Shown: positions 36,566 through 45,670 of the stretch, one piece after another
Position numbering within the stretch: the first letter of the stretch is position 1
Layout of the letters: each line of letters begins with the position of its first letter
NCBI GenBank assembly: GCA_026388275.1
Contig: JAPLKB010000038.1
Coordinates: 1 to 60,243, forward strand
Origin: Pseudomonadota bacterium
GTDB taxonomy: Bacteria; Desulfobacterota; Syntrophorhabdia; Syntrophorhabdales; Syntrophorhabdaceae
DNA length: 60,243 nt
Reading direction: 5' to 3'
The notes under the pieces: generated by a model
What the model was told of the DNA's origin: nothing
What the model saw: only the letters and a program-made list of their open reading frames with translations
Databases searched by the model: none
Position numbers and translations under genes: made by a program

Positions 36566-36838
36566 ATGGGAAGAGACCGTTTCCTGTATCTCAAAGTAGG
36601 TGATCGGGTATACCATAAAAAATTTTTAAGGTGGGGTATGGGTATCGTTTCAGAAGAGAGGATGTCCGATTTGCCGGGAGGCTTTTGTTACGTCAGAATC
36701 AATTTTCAGGACGGAAAGATAAGGGTCTTTGATAATAATCTCAGAAGCGGGAATTGTTGTTATTACGCAGGCATAGAAAAACTGGATGCGGAACGGCCGG
36801 AGCATACAACCGGCTTGGGCTTTAAGGCAATCAGTTAA
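36566..36838 (+). CDS. DUF3553-like small protein
   Basis: This is a 90-residue protein. The pattern LKVGDRVYHKKFLRWGMGIVSEE, then FCYVRINFQDGKIRVF, fits the short beta-barrel DUF3553 group, which resembles the CarD/UvrD tail fold that binds RNA polymerase or nucleic acid. That function is inference. It ends 24 bases before selD and is probably cotranscribed with it. Confidence 0.6.
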   Translation: MGRDRFLYLKVGDRVYHKKFLRWGMGIVSEERMSDLPGGFCYVRINFQDGKIRVFDNNLRSGNCCYYAGIEKLDAERPEHTTGLGFKAIS

Positions 36839-36862
36839 CAGGGATCAAAGGAATAATTTAAC

Positions 36863-37888
36863 ATGAATGTTGAACTGACCAAATATGTCCGCGGAGCTGG
36901 CTGAGCTTCAAAGATAGGTCCGGCGGACCTTGCAAACATATTATGCGGAATTGAGATACCGGAGGACAACAATGTCCTTGTAGGTATTGAAGGTTTCGAA
37001 GACGCAGGGGTCTATAAAATCACTGACGATATTGCTATTGTCCAGACAATAGACTTCTTTACTCCCATAGTCAACGACCCGTACTGGTTTGGACAGATTG
37101 CGGCTGCAAACGCTATGAGTGATATTTACGCAATGGGCGCAATACCGAAGACAGCGTTGAATATGGTCTGCTTTTCTCTGAAACAGTTCGATATAAGCGT
37201 CCTGAAAGAAATACTGCGGGGTGGTATTGATAAAGTACGGGAGTCAGGCGCAAGCCTTCTGGGTGGCCACAGCGTTGATGATGTTGAAACAAAATACGGT
37301 CTTTCAGTTACAGGTATAATACACCCGGATAAAATTATAAAGAATGAAGGCGCAATACCCGGAGATTGCCTTGTAATCACAAAACCACTCGGTACTGGCA
37401 TCCTTAACACAGGCATTAAAGGCAATGCCTTAAGTGAGGATTCAATACAAAATCTCATCAATGTAATGGCTGCTTTAAATAAAAAGGCATCCGAAGCAAT
37501 GTTGTCTGTCCGGACCCATGCAGCAACTGACGTAACAGGCTTTGGTCTTGCCGGACACCTGAAGGAGATGATCAAAGAGAATACAGGAGTGGAACTGTTT
37601 GCTGATAAAATCCCCTATTTTCAGGAGGCTGCAGAGCTTTCGCAATCAGGTTTTGTCCCAGGCGGCTTATACAGGAACAGGGATTATTACAAAGAACATG
37701 TAACAGGCAATAACGAAGGCTTTCTGTATGACATTTTGTTTGATCCTCAAACATCGGGAGGGTTGTTAATGGCAATACATCCCGAGGATATCCGTAAATT
37801 TGAAGAAACAGCTGTAAATATAAAATTGGATTACTGGATTATAGGCCGGTTTACAGGCGAACCAAAAGGAAAAATCCTGCTTATCTGA
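36863..37888 (+). CDS. selD: Selenide water dikinase (selenophosphate synthetase), selenocysteine-containing
   Basis: SelD makes selenophosphate from selenide and ATP for selenocysteine synthesis. The visible frame from ATG 36863 reads MNVELTKYVRGAG, then TGA at 36902-36904, then ASKIGPADL, and continues without another stop to 37888 (341 residues with Sec). The TGA sits exactly at the catalytic Cys/Sec position of the family (GAGC/U). A SECIS-like hairpin starts 11 bases after it. The rest carries normal SelD motifs: FTPIVNDPYWFGQIAAANAMSDIYAMGA, LLGGHSVDD, TDVTGFGLAGHL and DPQTSGGLL. A start at ATG 37115 would remove the active site. Confidence 0.93.
36902..36930 (+). promoter_or_regulatory. 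UGA selenocysteine codon with SECIS-like hairpin
   Basis: The TGA codon (36902-36904) is followed after 11 bases by AGGTCC-GGC-GGACCT (36916-36930), a 6-bp stem with G residues in the loop. Its position and size match bacterial SECIS elements that recruit SelB. Confidence 0.8.
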
Positions 37889-38033
37889 TACCGATCAACC
37901 TTCAATCATATAACCCCATATTTTCCATTAAGATAAGTATAAATGTCGGGCTGTCCTATGGCAAGTACAATGAACTCTATATTTTTATTGTTGGCACGAT
38001 CTGTAACTTATGGTAGCTTTTATATAAAGAAAA

Positions 38034-38106
38034 TGCCGAGGAACGGAATTGAACCGCTGACACGGGGATTTTCAGTCCCCTGCTCTACCGACTGAGCTAC
38101 CTCGGC
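38034..38106 (-). tRNA. tRNA-Phe (anticodon GAA)
   Basis: This is a 73-base cloverleaf on the minus strand. The acceptor is GCCGAGG with its complement, the D arm is GCTCAGTCGGTAGAGC, and the anticodon stem GGGGA-CTGAAAA-TCCCC has anticodon GAA. The T arm contains GGTTCAATTCC. CCA is not encoded. Confidence 0.96.
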
Positions 38107-38208
38107 ATTGTTTTTATTTAAAACATAACTCCTTGCCGTATGTCAAGATATTAGTACCTTTAATTTGGGACTTGTTGCAGAACCGTTATGATGTTATGAT
38201 CTTATACT

Positions 38209-39003
38209 ATGAGAGCCGGGTTTTACCAGTTCGAGCCTGTTTTCGGGGAAAAAGAGAGAAACATTGAAAAGGTCTTAAATATCCTCAAGGATGTTAATGC
38301 TGACCTTATTGTGCTGCCGGAACTTTTTGCCACCGGCTATCAATTCGTCTCGCATGATGAAGTTGACCGACTTTCAGAACAAATACCTCATGGTTATACT
38401 ACAGAAATGCTGGCCGGGCTATCCCGCAGCAAGGGCATGTATATTGTAGCAGGGCTTCCGGAAAAACATGGAGAGAAATTTTTCAATTCGGCCATTCTGA
38501 CCGGACCTGAAGGATATATCGGGGTCTATCGTAAAACACATCTCTTTTTCGAGGAGAAGCTCTGGTTCACCCCCGGTGATACCGGTTTCGATGTCTTTAA
38601 TACAGCCATAGGCCAGATCGGCATTATGATCTGCTTTGACTGGATATTCCCTGAATCAATGAGGACTCTTGCACTCAAAGGTGCAGAAATGGTGGCACAT
38701 CCGTCCAATCTTGTTTTGCCATACTGTCCCAACGCTATGCCTACCCGATGTCTGGAGAACAGGGTTTACGCTGTAACAGCAAACAGAATAGGTGCAGAGA
38801 GCAGGAAGGAAGGGCAAACATTTAAGTTTATCGGCACAAGTCAGATAATTTCACCGGACAGCACTATATACGCTAAAGCCCCGGAAAATGAAGAGTCCCT
38901 GGAAATAGTGGACATTGTCCTGGAAAAAGCAAGAGACAAATCTCTGAATCCCTTTAATGATATTTTTCTCGATAGAAGACCCGGAATGTACCGGAATGCC
39001 TGA
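38209..39003 (+). CDS. Carbon-nitrogen hydrolase (nitrilase superfamily amidase)
   Basis: This is a 264-residue protein with the Glu-Lys-Cys triad of the superfamily: Glu38 in VLPELFATGY, Lys109 in VYRKTHLF and Cys142 in MICFDWIFPE. The overall shape is close to omega-amidase or carbamoylputrescine-type amidases, which release ammonia or carbamate from short amides. The substrate is not determined. It stands alone, with tRNA-Phe on one side and a convergent gene on the other. Confidence 0.88.
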   Translation: MRAGFYQFEPVFGEKERNIEKVLNILKDVNADLIVLPELFATGYQFVSHDEVDRLSEQIPHGYTTEMLAGLSRSKGMYIVAGLPEKHGEKFFNSAILTGPEGYIGVYRKTHLFFEEKLWFTPGDTGFDVFNTAIGQIGIMICFDWIFPESMRTLALKGAEMVAHPSNLVLPYCPNAMPTRCLENRVYAVTANRIGAESRKEGQTFKFIGTSQIISPDSTIYAKAPENEESLEIVDIVLEKARDKSLNPFNDIFLDRRPGMYRNA

Positions 39004-39046
39004 TTGACATTCCAGGGTTCACTACCGGCATCATCAAAGGTTTCTC

Positions 39047-41128
39047 CTATAAAATCATTCTGGCATCCACAACACAGACATGATCCTCATAAACAATTAC
39101 CGGATTAAGATCCAGTTCCTGAATTTCCGGCACTTCGGTAACCAGTTGCGATATGTGTTGAATGATCTCTGTAACCCCCTTTTTATCCAGGGCCTTTTTA
39201 CCTCTTGCACCATTGATTATCGGCGCTGCCTTTAAAGAAGCGAACATTTCCTGCACATCCACGGTAGTCACAGGGGACAGCTTGAAAACCGTATCCCTTG
39301 TAATTTCGACATTTATACCACCGATGCCGAACATAATAAGATGTCCGAGTTCTTCTTCAGCCTTTGCTCCTACAATGACCTCTGTGCCTTTCGGGAGATA
39401 TTTCTGGACAAGAAATCTGATGTCCCGTATATTCTTAAACCTTCTTTCCATTTTTTTCACAGCCGATCTTACAGAGCGTCCATCACAAAGATTTGTTGCT
39501 ACGCCGCCCTGATCACTCTTATGAATAACAGACTCAGAATCTATTTTTACCACTACAGGAAATCCTATTTTCGCAGCTATTTTTTCAGCATCAGCAGTGT
39601 TATCCACTATCTGCCAGTCTGCAACGGGTATATTGTAGGCAGCCAGAACTCCATAAACATCAGCAGCAGATAGTATTTTACGTCCCTCAGCCTGTGCTTT
39701 TCCGATAATATTTTTTACTTTTATCTTATCCGTATCTTTGAACTGAACAACCTTGCCGGTCTTACGCTTGCGAATCTCAGCATATTTCGTCAGCGCTGCA
39801 AGTGCTTTTGCAGCTGCACCAGGGAAGTCATAAATAGGAACACCGCCGTCTTTGAGTATGCTCACGGTTCTGGTCCACTGGTTCTTGTCTGTCATAAGGT
39901 TGCACACGATAGGTTTTTTATATTGCCTGTTTGCCTCGACAATCTCTACGGCAATGCTATCCGGATCAACAAAGGGCGCTGTTACAAAATTGATATAGAT
40001 GCTGTCAATCCCGTCTTCATTCATCATCGAATCTATTGCGGCTCTGAAATGATGTGCCTCGGCAGTGGCCAGCACATCTAAAGGATTATTGATCGATGCC
40101 TCAGAAAATAGTTTGTCTTTTAGTATGAGTATTGTTTTTTCTGAAAGATGGGGTATCTTAAGGCCGCATGCTGCAAGCACATCTGTGGCAATGACTGCCG
40201 GACCGCCTGTATTTGTTATAACCCCTACCCTGTTCCCACGGGGAATCGGCTGAGTTGCAAAAACAGCTCCTGCCTGACATAGCTCTGCTTCATCCCGGAA
40301 ACTGATTATACCTGCCTTTTCAAAAATAAGATCAGTGGTCATCTCCTGCTTTGCAATGCCCCCTGTATGAGAGGAGGCTGCCCTTGCCCCTTCTTCTGTG
40401 CGACCTGATTTCATGGCAAGAATAGGTTTCTTTTCTGCAGTCATCTGTGCCACTTCGAGAAAGGCACGAGGCTCTTTGAGCCCCTCCACGTATAACACAA
40501 TTACCCGTGTCCCCTCATCTTTCCCGAAATACCTGATAATTTCCGGAATTGAAACATCGCAGGCATTTCCGTTAGATGCATACATCCTCGTTCCAATGCC
40601 CATATCGGCAAATGCCTGGTGTATAAATGAAGCAACTCCACCGCTTAAGGCCACTATGGAAAGTGAACCAGGTTCAGGCTTTGTGAATGTAAAATTACAG
40701 TAAGCCCTGACTTCAGGGTCGGTATTGATAATGCCCTGGCAGTTAGGACCAAATATCCTTATGTCATTTCGTTTGGCTCTTGCCATACAATCCTCTTCTA
40801 TGGCTGCTCCTATAGAACCAGTCTCTGAAAAGCCTCCTCCATTGAGGACAACCATCTTAACCCCTTTTCTTCCGCAATCCTCAATTGCCTGGGGCACGAA
40901 TGAAGCCGGGATGGCCATGTGTACCACGTCAACATCGGTAGGCACATCCAGAATGGATTTGTACGCTTTAACTCCCCGGATTTCATCGGCCTTGGGGTTA
41001 ATCGGGTAAACGCTCCCCTTAAACCCGAATTCCAGCAGGTTCCTGATGATTTGATTGCCGATGTGAAGCTCTTTTGCAGAAGCGCCGATAACAGCTACTG
41101 CCTTTGGTTTGAATAATGCGTCTAACAT
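39047..41128 (-). CDS. ADP-forming acyl-CoA (acetate-CoA) synthetase, fused alpha-beta
   Basis: This 693-residue NDP-forming synthetase converts an acyl-CoA, ADP and phosphate to the acid, CoA and ATP. The CoA-binding Rossmann domain (PKAVAVIGASAKELHIGN) and succinyl-CoA-ligase-like domains come first, with phosphohistidine candidate His254 in SSHTGG. The C-terminal ATP-grasp domain starts near 470 (VYGVLAAYNIPVADWQIV, VVVKIDSESVIHKSDQGGV). In anaerobes this enzyme makes ATP at the end of fermentation. AGGAGG is 7 bases before ATG 41128. A terminator with a competing antiterminator lies in its leader. Confidence 0.9.
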   Translation of the reverse strand: MLDALFKPKAVAVIGASAKELHIGNQIIRNLLEFGFKGSVYPINPKADEIRGVKAYKSILDVPTDVDVVHMAIPASFVPQAIEDCGRKGVKMVVLNGGGFSETGSIGAAIEEDCMARAKRNDIRIFGPNCQGIINTDPEVRAYCNFTFTKPEPGSLSIVALSGGVASFIHQAFADMGIGTRMYASNGNACDVSIPEIIRYFGKDEGTRVIVLYVEGLKEPRAFLEVAQMTAEKKPILAMKSGRTEEGARAASSHTGGIAKQEMTTDLIFEKAGIISFRDEAELCQAGAVFATQPIPRGNRVGVITNTGGPAVIATDVLAACGLKIPHLSEKTILILKDKLFSEASINNPLDVLATAEAHHFRAAIDSMMNEDGIDSIYINFVTAPFVDPDSIAVEIVEANRQYKKPIVCNLMTDKNQWTRTVSILKDGGVPIYDFPGAAAKALAALTKYAEIRKRKTGKVVQFKDTDKIKVKNIIGKAQAEGRKILSAADVYGVLAAYNIPVADWQIVDNTADAEKIAAKIGFPVVVKIDSESVIHKSDQGGVATNLCDGRSVRSAVKKMERRFKNIRDIRFLVQKYLPKGTEVIVGAKAEEELGHLIMFGIGGINVEITRDTVFKLSPVTTVDVQEMFASLKAAPIINGARGKKALDKKGVTEIIQHISQLVTEVPEIQELDLNPVIVYEDHVCVVDARMIL

Positions 41129-41160
41129 GGAATAACCTCCTTTTTATTATAAAAGTGAAA

Positions 41161-41230
41161 TAAAAAAAGGCCCTGCACGGTCGATCCGCACAGGGCCTTG
41201 TAATACAAAACTAAAGGCCTATGGCGGATC
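41161..41230 (-). promoter_or_regulatory. Terminator/antiterminator leader RNA of the acyl-CoA synthetase gene
   Basis: Read on the minus strand, AAGGCCCTG (41199-41191) pairs with CAGGGCCTT (41175-41167) and is followed by seven U, an intrinsic terminator about 33 bases before the start codon. Upstream, GATCCGC (41230-41224) and GGCCTT (41219-41214) can instead pair with GCGGATC (41189-41183) and AAGGCC (41199-41194), destroying the terminator. The two folds are mutually exclusive. The ligand or factor is unknown. Confidence 0.65.
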
Positions 41231-41358
41231 TATGCAGCTAAAAAAACCAAAAAATATAAAAAGAGCAAAAGTTGTCCTGCCTGATGCAACAAATGGCATC
41301 TGAATATCAGATTTATGCCACGTTTTCTTAATGAAAATATGATCAATCCCTAATATAT

Positions 41359-42942
41359 TTATGCGATCCATAATGTACCCAAAGAAACGCCGGAAACATG
41401 AACATGCACCTTTGAAAGGTTATTTTCAATGTCCCACGGAACAAAGTAGGTCAAATCTTCTATTTCCTGTGTGAAACCTGAATGGAATTTCTTCCTGAGC
41501 CAGTCTCTTGTATCTTTTATTGTATTGACTATAACACTATCAATGTTGATGCCGCGATTTATTTCCTTTAAATACGGTATTGTCTTTATCTGATCAAGGG
41601 CCTCCTGTGAATGTATTCCTTCCACTTGCTTTCGCAAAACATAGATATTCCCGCTGTCTCGAAAGATGAGGAGAATAGGATTGATCCTGATTGTTGTCCC
41701 GCGGATACTCAGTCCTGACAGGGATTTCTCGATTTTCCTCAAGAATGTTCTTTGTCTGACAATGGAAGAAAAGAAAATGGGGGATATCCTCTCAAATATA
41801 TAATTTTGTCCTTTGTGGCGAAATTCTTTCAATCTTGAAGGATCGAAACCAAGGCTGAGGAGGTCGGATATCTTCAACGCTTGCTGCGGCCAAATCTTCA
41901 TGTTTTCCCGGTAATTATACAAATAAGGTCTCCGGTAAAAGGGAAGACTTTCAATAAAATACGTGGGCTCTTCTTTCAATTTGCCCGGCAGACTTCGTAG
42001 AGCACCTTCATCGCCCCATATGCCAGCGTCCTCTTCATCAAGTTGCCATTGAGAATAAGGCTGGATGGAAAGGTTCCTGATATTGTCGGGGAAGGAGATC
42101 TGCCCGAGAGATTCTCCGCCGGTGTAACCGATAAGCGATGTTATTCGTCTTTGAAAGCCCAGGAACTTTGTTGTAAACCGTGTAAACATGAAACGCATGA
42201 GAGGGGTTGAAACCCCTGATTCAAGCTCCTCATTGAAAAGCTTTGTCAAAGTCTCATAGACGGCATGAAACTCCTCAATCGTCCTCTTTACCATATCCTC
42301 GTTATCATGCATGTTAATAAAGGCCTTCTTTTTTTTGAGGTTAAAGAGAATCCGGATCAAATGATCCTTGAGGCTGTGTGATACAACAGTCTCCGGCACG
42401 AAAACCATATAATTTTGCCATTCTTTAATTATGTCGTTTCCGACAAAATCCGAAAGAGCTTTCCATCCGAGTCTGGTGTAAATCTCATATGCAGCGTCCT
42501 CACGGGGAACAATATTGTCCAGAAGCCCGATTGCCTTCCTTTCTTTTAAAAACTCGATGAAAGCATTGAGAATCTTGTTTCCCAGGCCTAATCCCCGAAA
42601 TGACGGCATGATTTCAACATAAATAAGGTAGTAGCAAGGTACATATCTTTTTATGTATAACATGTTGAGATAACCAAGTATTTCTCCATTTTCAGTATGT
42701 ATCTCGAGGGTGTGAAAATGCCTGCTGTTATCTCTTGGCAGAAAACGCTCGATCTTGGCTCCCCGAACGGTCCGGTCAATCAATGTGCTGAGATCTTTGA
42801 AGGTTTCATAGGGAGAAGATGCGTCAAGCCTTTTTATCTGGTCTTCGAAAGTCATATCAATGACAGACAGGGTGCTTTTCAGGCCTACACCGCTTTTTTT
42901 CATTCTTTCCCGTATTTCCAAAATCTGATCAGAGAGAGTCAT
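41359..42942 (-). CDS. GNAT-domain protein with large unassigned C-terminal region
   Basis: This is a 527-residue protein. Residues 80-175 form a GNAT acetyltransferase fold with the acetyl-CoA loop in MPSFRGLGLGNKILNAFIEFL. The remaining 340 residues are predicted soluble and match no family I know. They include many aromatic and charged residues (SIQPYSQWQLDEEDAGIWGDEG, YRRPYLYNYRENMKIWPQQAL). The substrate is unknown. The start at ATG 42942 lies 12 bases after the U-run of a leader terminator, so expression is probably controlled by attenuation. Confidence 0.6.
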   Translation of the reverse strand: MTLSDQILEIRERMKKSGVGLKSTLSVIDMTFEDQIKRLDASSPYETFKDLSTLIDRTVRGAKIERFLPRDNSRHFHTLEIHTENGEILGYLNMLYIKRYVPCYYLIYVEIMPSFRGLGLGNKILNAFIEFLKERKAIGLLDNIVPREDAAYEIYTRLGWKALSDFVGNDIIKEWQNYMVFVPETVVSHSLKDHLIRILFNLKKKKAFINMHDNEDMVKRTIEEFHAVYETLTKLFNEELESGVSTPLMRFMFTRFTTKFLGFQRRITSLIGYTGGESLGQISFPDNIRNLSIQPYSQWQLDEEDAGIWGDEGALRSLPGKLKEEPTYFIESLPFYRRPYLYNYRENMKIWPQQALKISDLLSLGFDPSRLKEFRHKGQNYIFERISPIFFSSIVRQRTFLRKIEKSLSGLSIRGTTIRINPILLIFRDSGNIYVLRKQVEGIHSQEALDQIKTIPYLKEINRGINIDSVIVNTIKDTRDWLRKKFHSGFTQEIEDLTYFVPWDIENNLSKVHVHVSGVSLGTLWIA

Positions 42943-42954
42943 TATTCATACCCT

Positions 42955-43168
42955 AAAAAAAAGAGCCATGGATTAACCCATGGCTCTAATCTTATAACCC
43001 TTGTCCATGGGCACCCTTTAAAGCCCGCCCATGGCCTCTTTTCAGTTCATTATATGCCCTGACAGAGGAAGGCAGACCTGTTCCTAAAGTAATAAAAATA
43101 AAATAAACCGAACTGATAGTCTCTTTCTGTCATGAAAAGCATTTTAGCACTTTTTCAGGAAAAGTCAA
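42955..43168 (-). promoter_or_regulatory. Promoter and attenuator leader before the GNAT fusion gene
   Basis: Minus strand: TTGACT (43168-43163), 16 bases, TAAAAT (43146-43141). The leader then has segment 1 CCATGGGC (43034-43027), segment 2 GCCCATGG (43012-43005), and terminator arms 3 AGAGCCATGG (42987-42978) and 4 CCATGGCTCT (42971-42962) followed by seven U. Segments 1:2 and 3:4 pair, but 2 can also pair with CCATGGGT of segment 3. This is the alternative-hairpin layout of a transcription attenuator. Confidence 0.68.
43050..43133 (-). CDS. Possible attenuator leader peptide rich in Phe and Tyr
   Basis: A 27-codon frame from ATG 43133 to TAA 43052-43050 lies in the attenuator leader and contains FGLFYFYYF. 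No clear ribosome site precedes it, and the ATG is about at the predicted transcription start, so it would be leaderless. A T-rich run could give this composition by chance. Confidence 0.3.
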   Translation of the reverse strand: MTERDYQFGLFYFYYFRNRSAFLCQGI

Positions 43169-43423
43169 GTCTGAATTGTCATATAAAATTAGTATATTGA
43201 TCTTTTTTGGGTACATTGTATAAAAACCAGCTTGACTCCTTATCTCATGTCGTAATATCCTTGATCTTAACCAGGGCATATTCAGGAACCTTGCTTATGG
43301 ATAACCATGGTTTTATGCTTTATAGAAGAGAAGTCAAAAACTTGTTTTCCTGAAAGTCCCTGGCCTCGAAAACAGGGAGTTTCATACTTTAGGCCTGCTT
43401 AAAGCAGGTGAAGGAGCGGTGGG
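43169..43423. other. Divergent intergenic stretch before the sirtuin gene
   Basis: No gene is seen. CCTGCTT-A-AAGCAGG near 43394-43408 is a small inverted repeat just upstream of the sirtuin ribosome site. The promoter for the sirtuin gene was not identified. Confidence 0.35.
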
Positions 43424-44194
43424 ATGGAAGATAAAATTCAACAGATAGCTGAATGGATCATAAGTTCGAAGCGTATTGTTGTTTTTGTGGGTGCAGGTCT
43501 TAGTACAGAATCGGGCATCCCGGATTTCAGGAGCCCAGGAGGCGTATGGGATAGATACGACCCTGAGGACTTTTATTTCCAGAACTTTATTTCTAAAGAA
43601 ACATCGCGTGAAAAATACTGGGATATGGCAACCGAGATGTATAATTCCATGAAAGATGCATTACCCAATGCAGGTCATCTTGCTATCTCAGAAATGGAAA
43701 GGCTGGGCAAGCTTGACTGTTTGATCACGCAGAATATTGATGGACTTCACTTTAAAGCAGGCAATTCCACAGAAAAAGTATTGGAGCTGCATGGGACGGC
43801 TATGCACGTTGCCTGCTTGAGTTGTCACAAAAGATATGATCGCGACGATATTCAGGCCAGACGCGCAAAAGAAGGAAAAACTCCCGGTTGTGATGTCTGT
43901 GGGAGCCTTCTCAAACCTGCAACCATCTCTTTTGGCCAGTCCATGCCTGAGCAGGAAACAGCGGAGGCTTACAGACGGTCGGAAACATGTGATCTTTTCA
44001 TTGTCATCGGATCGTCTCTTGTTGTACAGCCTGCTGCCTATATGCCGGTCACAGCAAAACATACAGGAGCCGGACTTGTAATTATAAATCGGGATGAAAC
44101 GGCCTGTGACAACCTGGCCGACATAATTATAAATGGTCCGGCAGGCCCGACAATGGCTGCAATTGTTGAAAGAATGAAACGCTTAATCGGATAA
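43424..44194 (+). CDS. Sir2-family NAD-dependent protein deacylase
   Basis: This is a 256-residue sirtuin. The NAD site is VFVGAGLSTESGIPDFRSPGGVW and TQNIDGLH, the catalytic His is in LELHGTAMH, and the zinc site is CLSCHKRY with CDVCGS. FGQSMPE and VIGSSLVVQPAAYMP complete the family pattern. It removes acyl groups from lysines using NAD. The anaerobe's acyl-CoA synthetase, often a sirtuin target in other bacteria, lies 2.3 kb away, but no direct link is visible. Confidence 0.9.
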   Translation: MEDKIQQIAEWIISSKRIVVFVGAGLSTESGIPDFRSPGGVWDRYDPEDFYFQNFISKETSREKYWDMATEMYNSMKDALPNAGHLAISEMERLGKLDCLITQNIDGLHFKAGNSTEKVLELHGTAMHVACLSCHKRYDRDDIQARRAKEGKTPGCDVCGSLLKPATISFGQSMPEQETAEAYRRSETCDLFIVIGSSLVVQPAAYMPVTAKHTGAGLVIINRDETACDNLADIIINGPAGPTMAAIVERMKRLIG

Positions 44195-44405
44195 GAAAAG
44201 AGTCCTCTGTATATAAGGAGTTTTTACTCCGGTGTTCATTCACTATGAGAAGCATTAGAAAGAATTGGTATTGTTCCGGACAGGTCAATAACGCAGGCTG
44301 AGGATTATTGGATGAAATGTTGATTTCTGGATACATTCAGCAATATAATATCTTTTTAGGAAATGCTTTGAAAATAAAAATTTCGTATTTGTGTAAATTT
44401 TATCT

Positions 44406-45329
44406 ATGATGAGAGAAAAGCAAAAAGAGCTTTGGGTATCAGGAAGGCCTCTTGCATTCATGTTAAGAGTGTTGCGTGGTTTTAATCGTAATCAGGGTTT
44501 ACTGTTATCCGGTGCTCTTGCATATTATACCCTTCTGTCAATTATACCTATGTCAATCCTTACCCTTATTGTTCTGTCGCATTTTGTGGGAGAGGAGCAA
44601 TTGTCTCAAATTTTATCAAAATTTACAGGGATGGTAATACCGGGCTATGCGGCGATCTTAAAAGAGCAGATTCGGTTATTTATCGAACACCGGAAAGTGA
44701 TCGGCATTATTGGTTTTTTAGTCATGTTGTTTTTCAGTTCCATGGCCTTTTCAGTGCTTGAAAGTGCCATGTCGATGATCTTCTCTCTTCGCACAAGGGC
44801 TCGCCGCCGTTTTCTTGTTTCTGTGATTATTCCTTATATATATATTTTTTCATTGTGTGTGGGTATATTGCTTATTTCATTTATTGCAGGAGCCCTGGAC
44901 TCTATTGAAAAAAAACAATTAATTTTTTTTGGATGGAGTTTGAGGCTTGAAGGCGCTTCCGGAATTGTACTGTATCTCCTGGGGACTGCAGGAGAAGCGC
45001 TTATGCTTACCTCCATATATCTGGTTATGCCCGTTGCACGCATTACTTTCCGTTATGCACTGATGGGAGGAATAACAGCAACTATTTTATGGGAGATTGT
45101 ACGCCATGTGTTGGTCTGGTACTACTCAGCATTATCCATGGTAAATTTAATTTACGGCTCCTTTGCCACAGCAGTTGTAACCCTTCTTACAACAGAAGCT
45201 GCGGCAATAATTCTGTTATTGGGCGCTCAGGTAATAGCAGAGCTTGAGCATAAAAACAAAAAATCGAACAAGAAAAACAAAAATCAGGTAAATTTTCCTG
45301 ATGACCCAGGGAGGTTAAAATGGAAATGA
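44406..45329 (+). CDS. YihY/BrkB-family inner-membrane protein
   Basis: This 307-residue protein has six predicted membrane helices. The family signature GALAYYTLLSIIPMSILTL starts near residue 37, and ALSMVNLIYGSFATAVVTLLTTEAAAIILLLGAQVIAEL is the usual C-terminal helix pair. A lysine/asparagine-rich tail (NKKSNKKNKNQ) follows. The function is not firmly known. The cyclic-nucleotide-binding gene starts inside its last codons, which suggests coupling. Confidence 0.85.
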   Translation: MMREKQKELWVSGRPLAFMLRVLRGFNRNQGLLLSGALAYYTLLSIIPMSILTLIVLSHFVGEEQLSQILSKFTGMVIPGYAAILKEQIRLFIEHRKVIGIIGFLVMLFFSSMAFSVLESAMSMIFSLRTRARRRFLVSVIIPYIYIFSLCVGILLISFIAGALDSIEKKQLIFFGWSLRLEGASGIVLYLLGTAGEALMLTSIYLVMPVARITFRYALMGGITATILWEIVRHVLVWYYSALSMVNLIYGSFATAVVTLLTTEAAAIILLLGAQVIAELEHKNKKSNKKNKNQVNFPDDPGRLKWK

Positions 45330-45670
45330 CAAGACACTTTCATCCCGGTGAGATCATTATAAAAGAAGGAGATGAACCTGATGGGTTTTATATTCTCCAA
45401 TCAGGAGAACTGGATATACTGAAAAAAGAAGAAATAATAGCTAACATTACAGAAGAAAATATTATTTTTGGTGAACTTGGCAACATCTTGAGAGAACCGA
45501 GAACATGCACTGTGAGAGCCAAAACCTCATCGTATGTCATGCATGTGCCGAAGGAAATGGATGATATTATTATAAAATATCCTGAAATTGCAAAAAAGCT
45601 TATTCATATACTGGCAAAAAGGCTTGCAGAAACAACCGAAATCCTCAGCAAATTAAGAGGAATACATTAA
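45320..45670 (+). CDS. Single-domain cyclic nucleotide-binding protein
   Basis: This 116-residue protein consists of one cyclic-nucleotide-binding fold (FHPGEIIIKEGDEPDGFYILQSGELDIL, then FGELGNILREPRTCTVRAKTSSYVMHVPKE). It has no DNA-binding domain. The phosphate-binding cassette FGELGNILREPRTCTV has the glutamate and arginine positions used for cNMP binding, partly changed. It may be a regulatory subunit for the overlapping YihY-family protein. It converges with the aminotransferase gene, overlapping by 4 bases. Confidence 0.8.
   Translation: MEMTRHFHPGEIIIKEGDEPDGFYILQSGELDILKKEEIIANITEENIIFGELGNILREPRTCTVRAKTSSYVMHVPKEMDDIIIKYPEIAKKLIHILAKRLAETTEILSKLRGIH

Noticed and set aside
37126-37575. 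149-codon frame on the minus strand
   Set aside because: It is a shadow of selD; only selD shows family motifs.
41161-41358. T-box riboswitch on the acyl-CoA synthetase leader
   Set aside because: The conserved T-box sequence and specifier stem are not present; only terminator and antiterminator pairing is supported.
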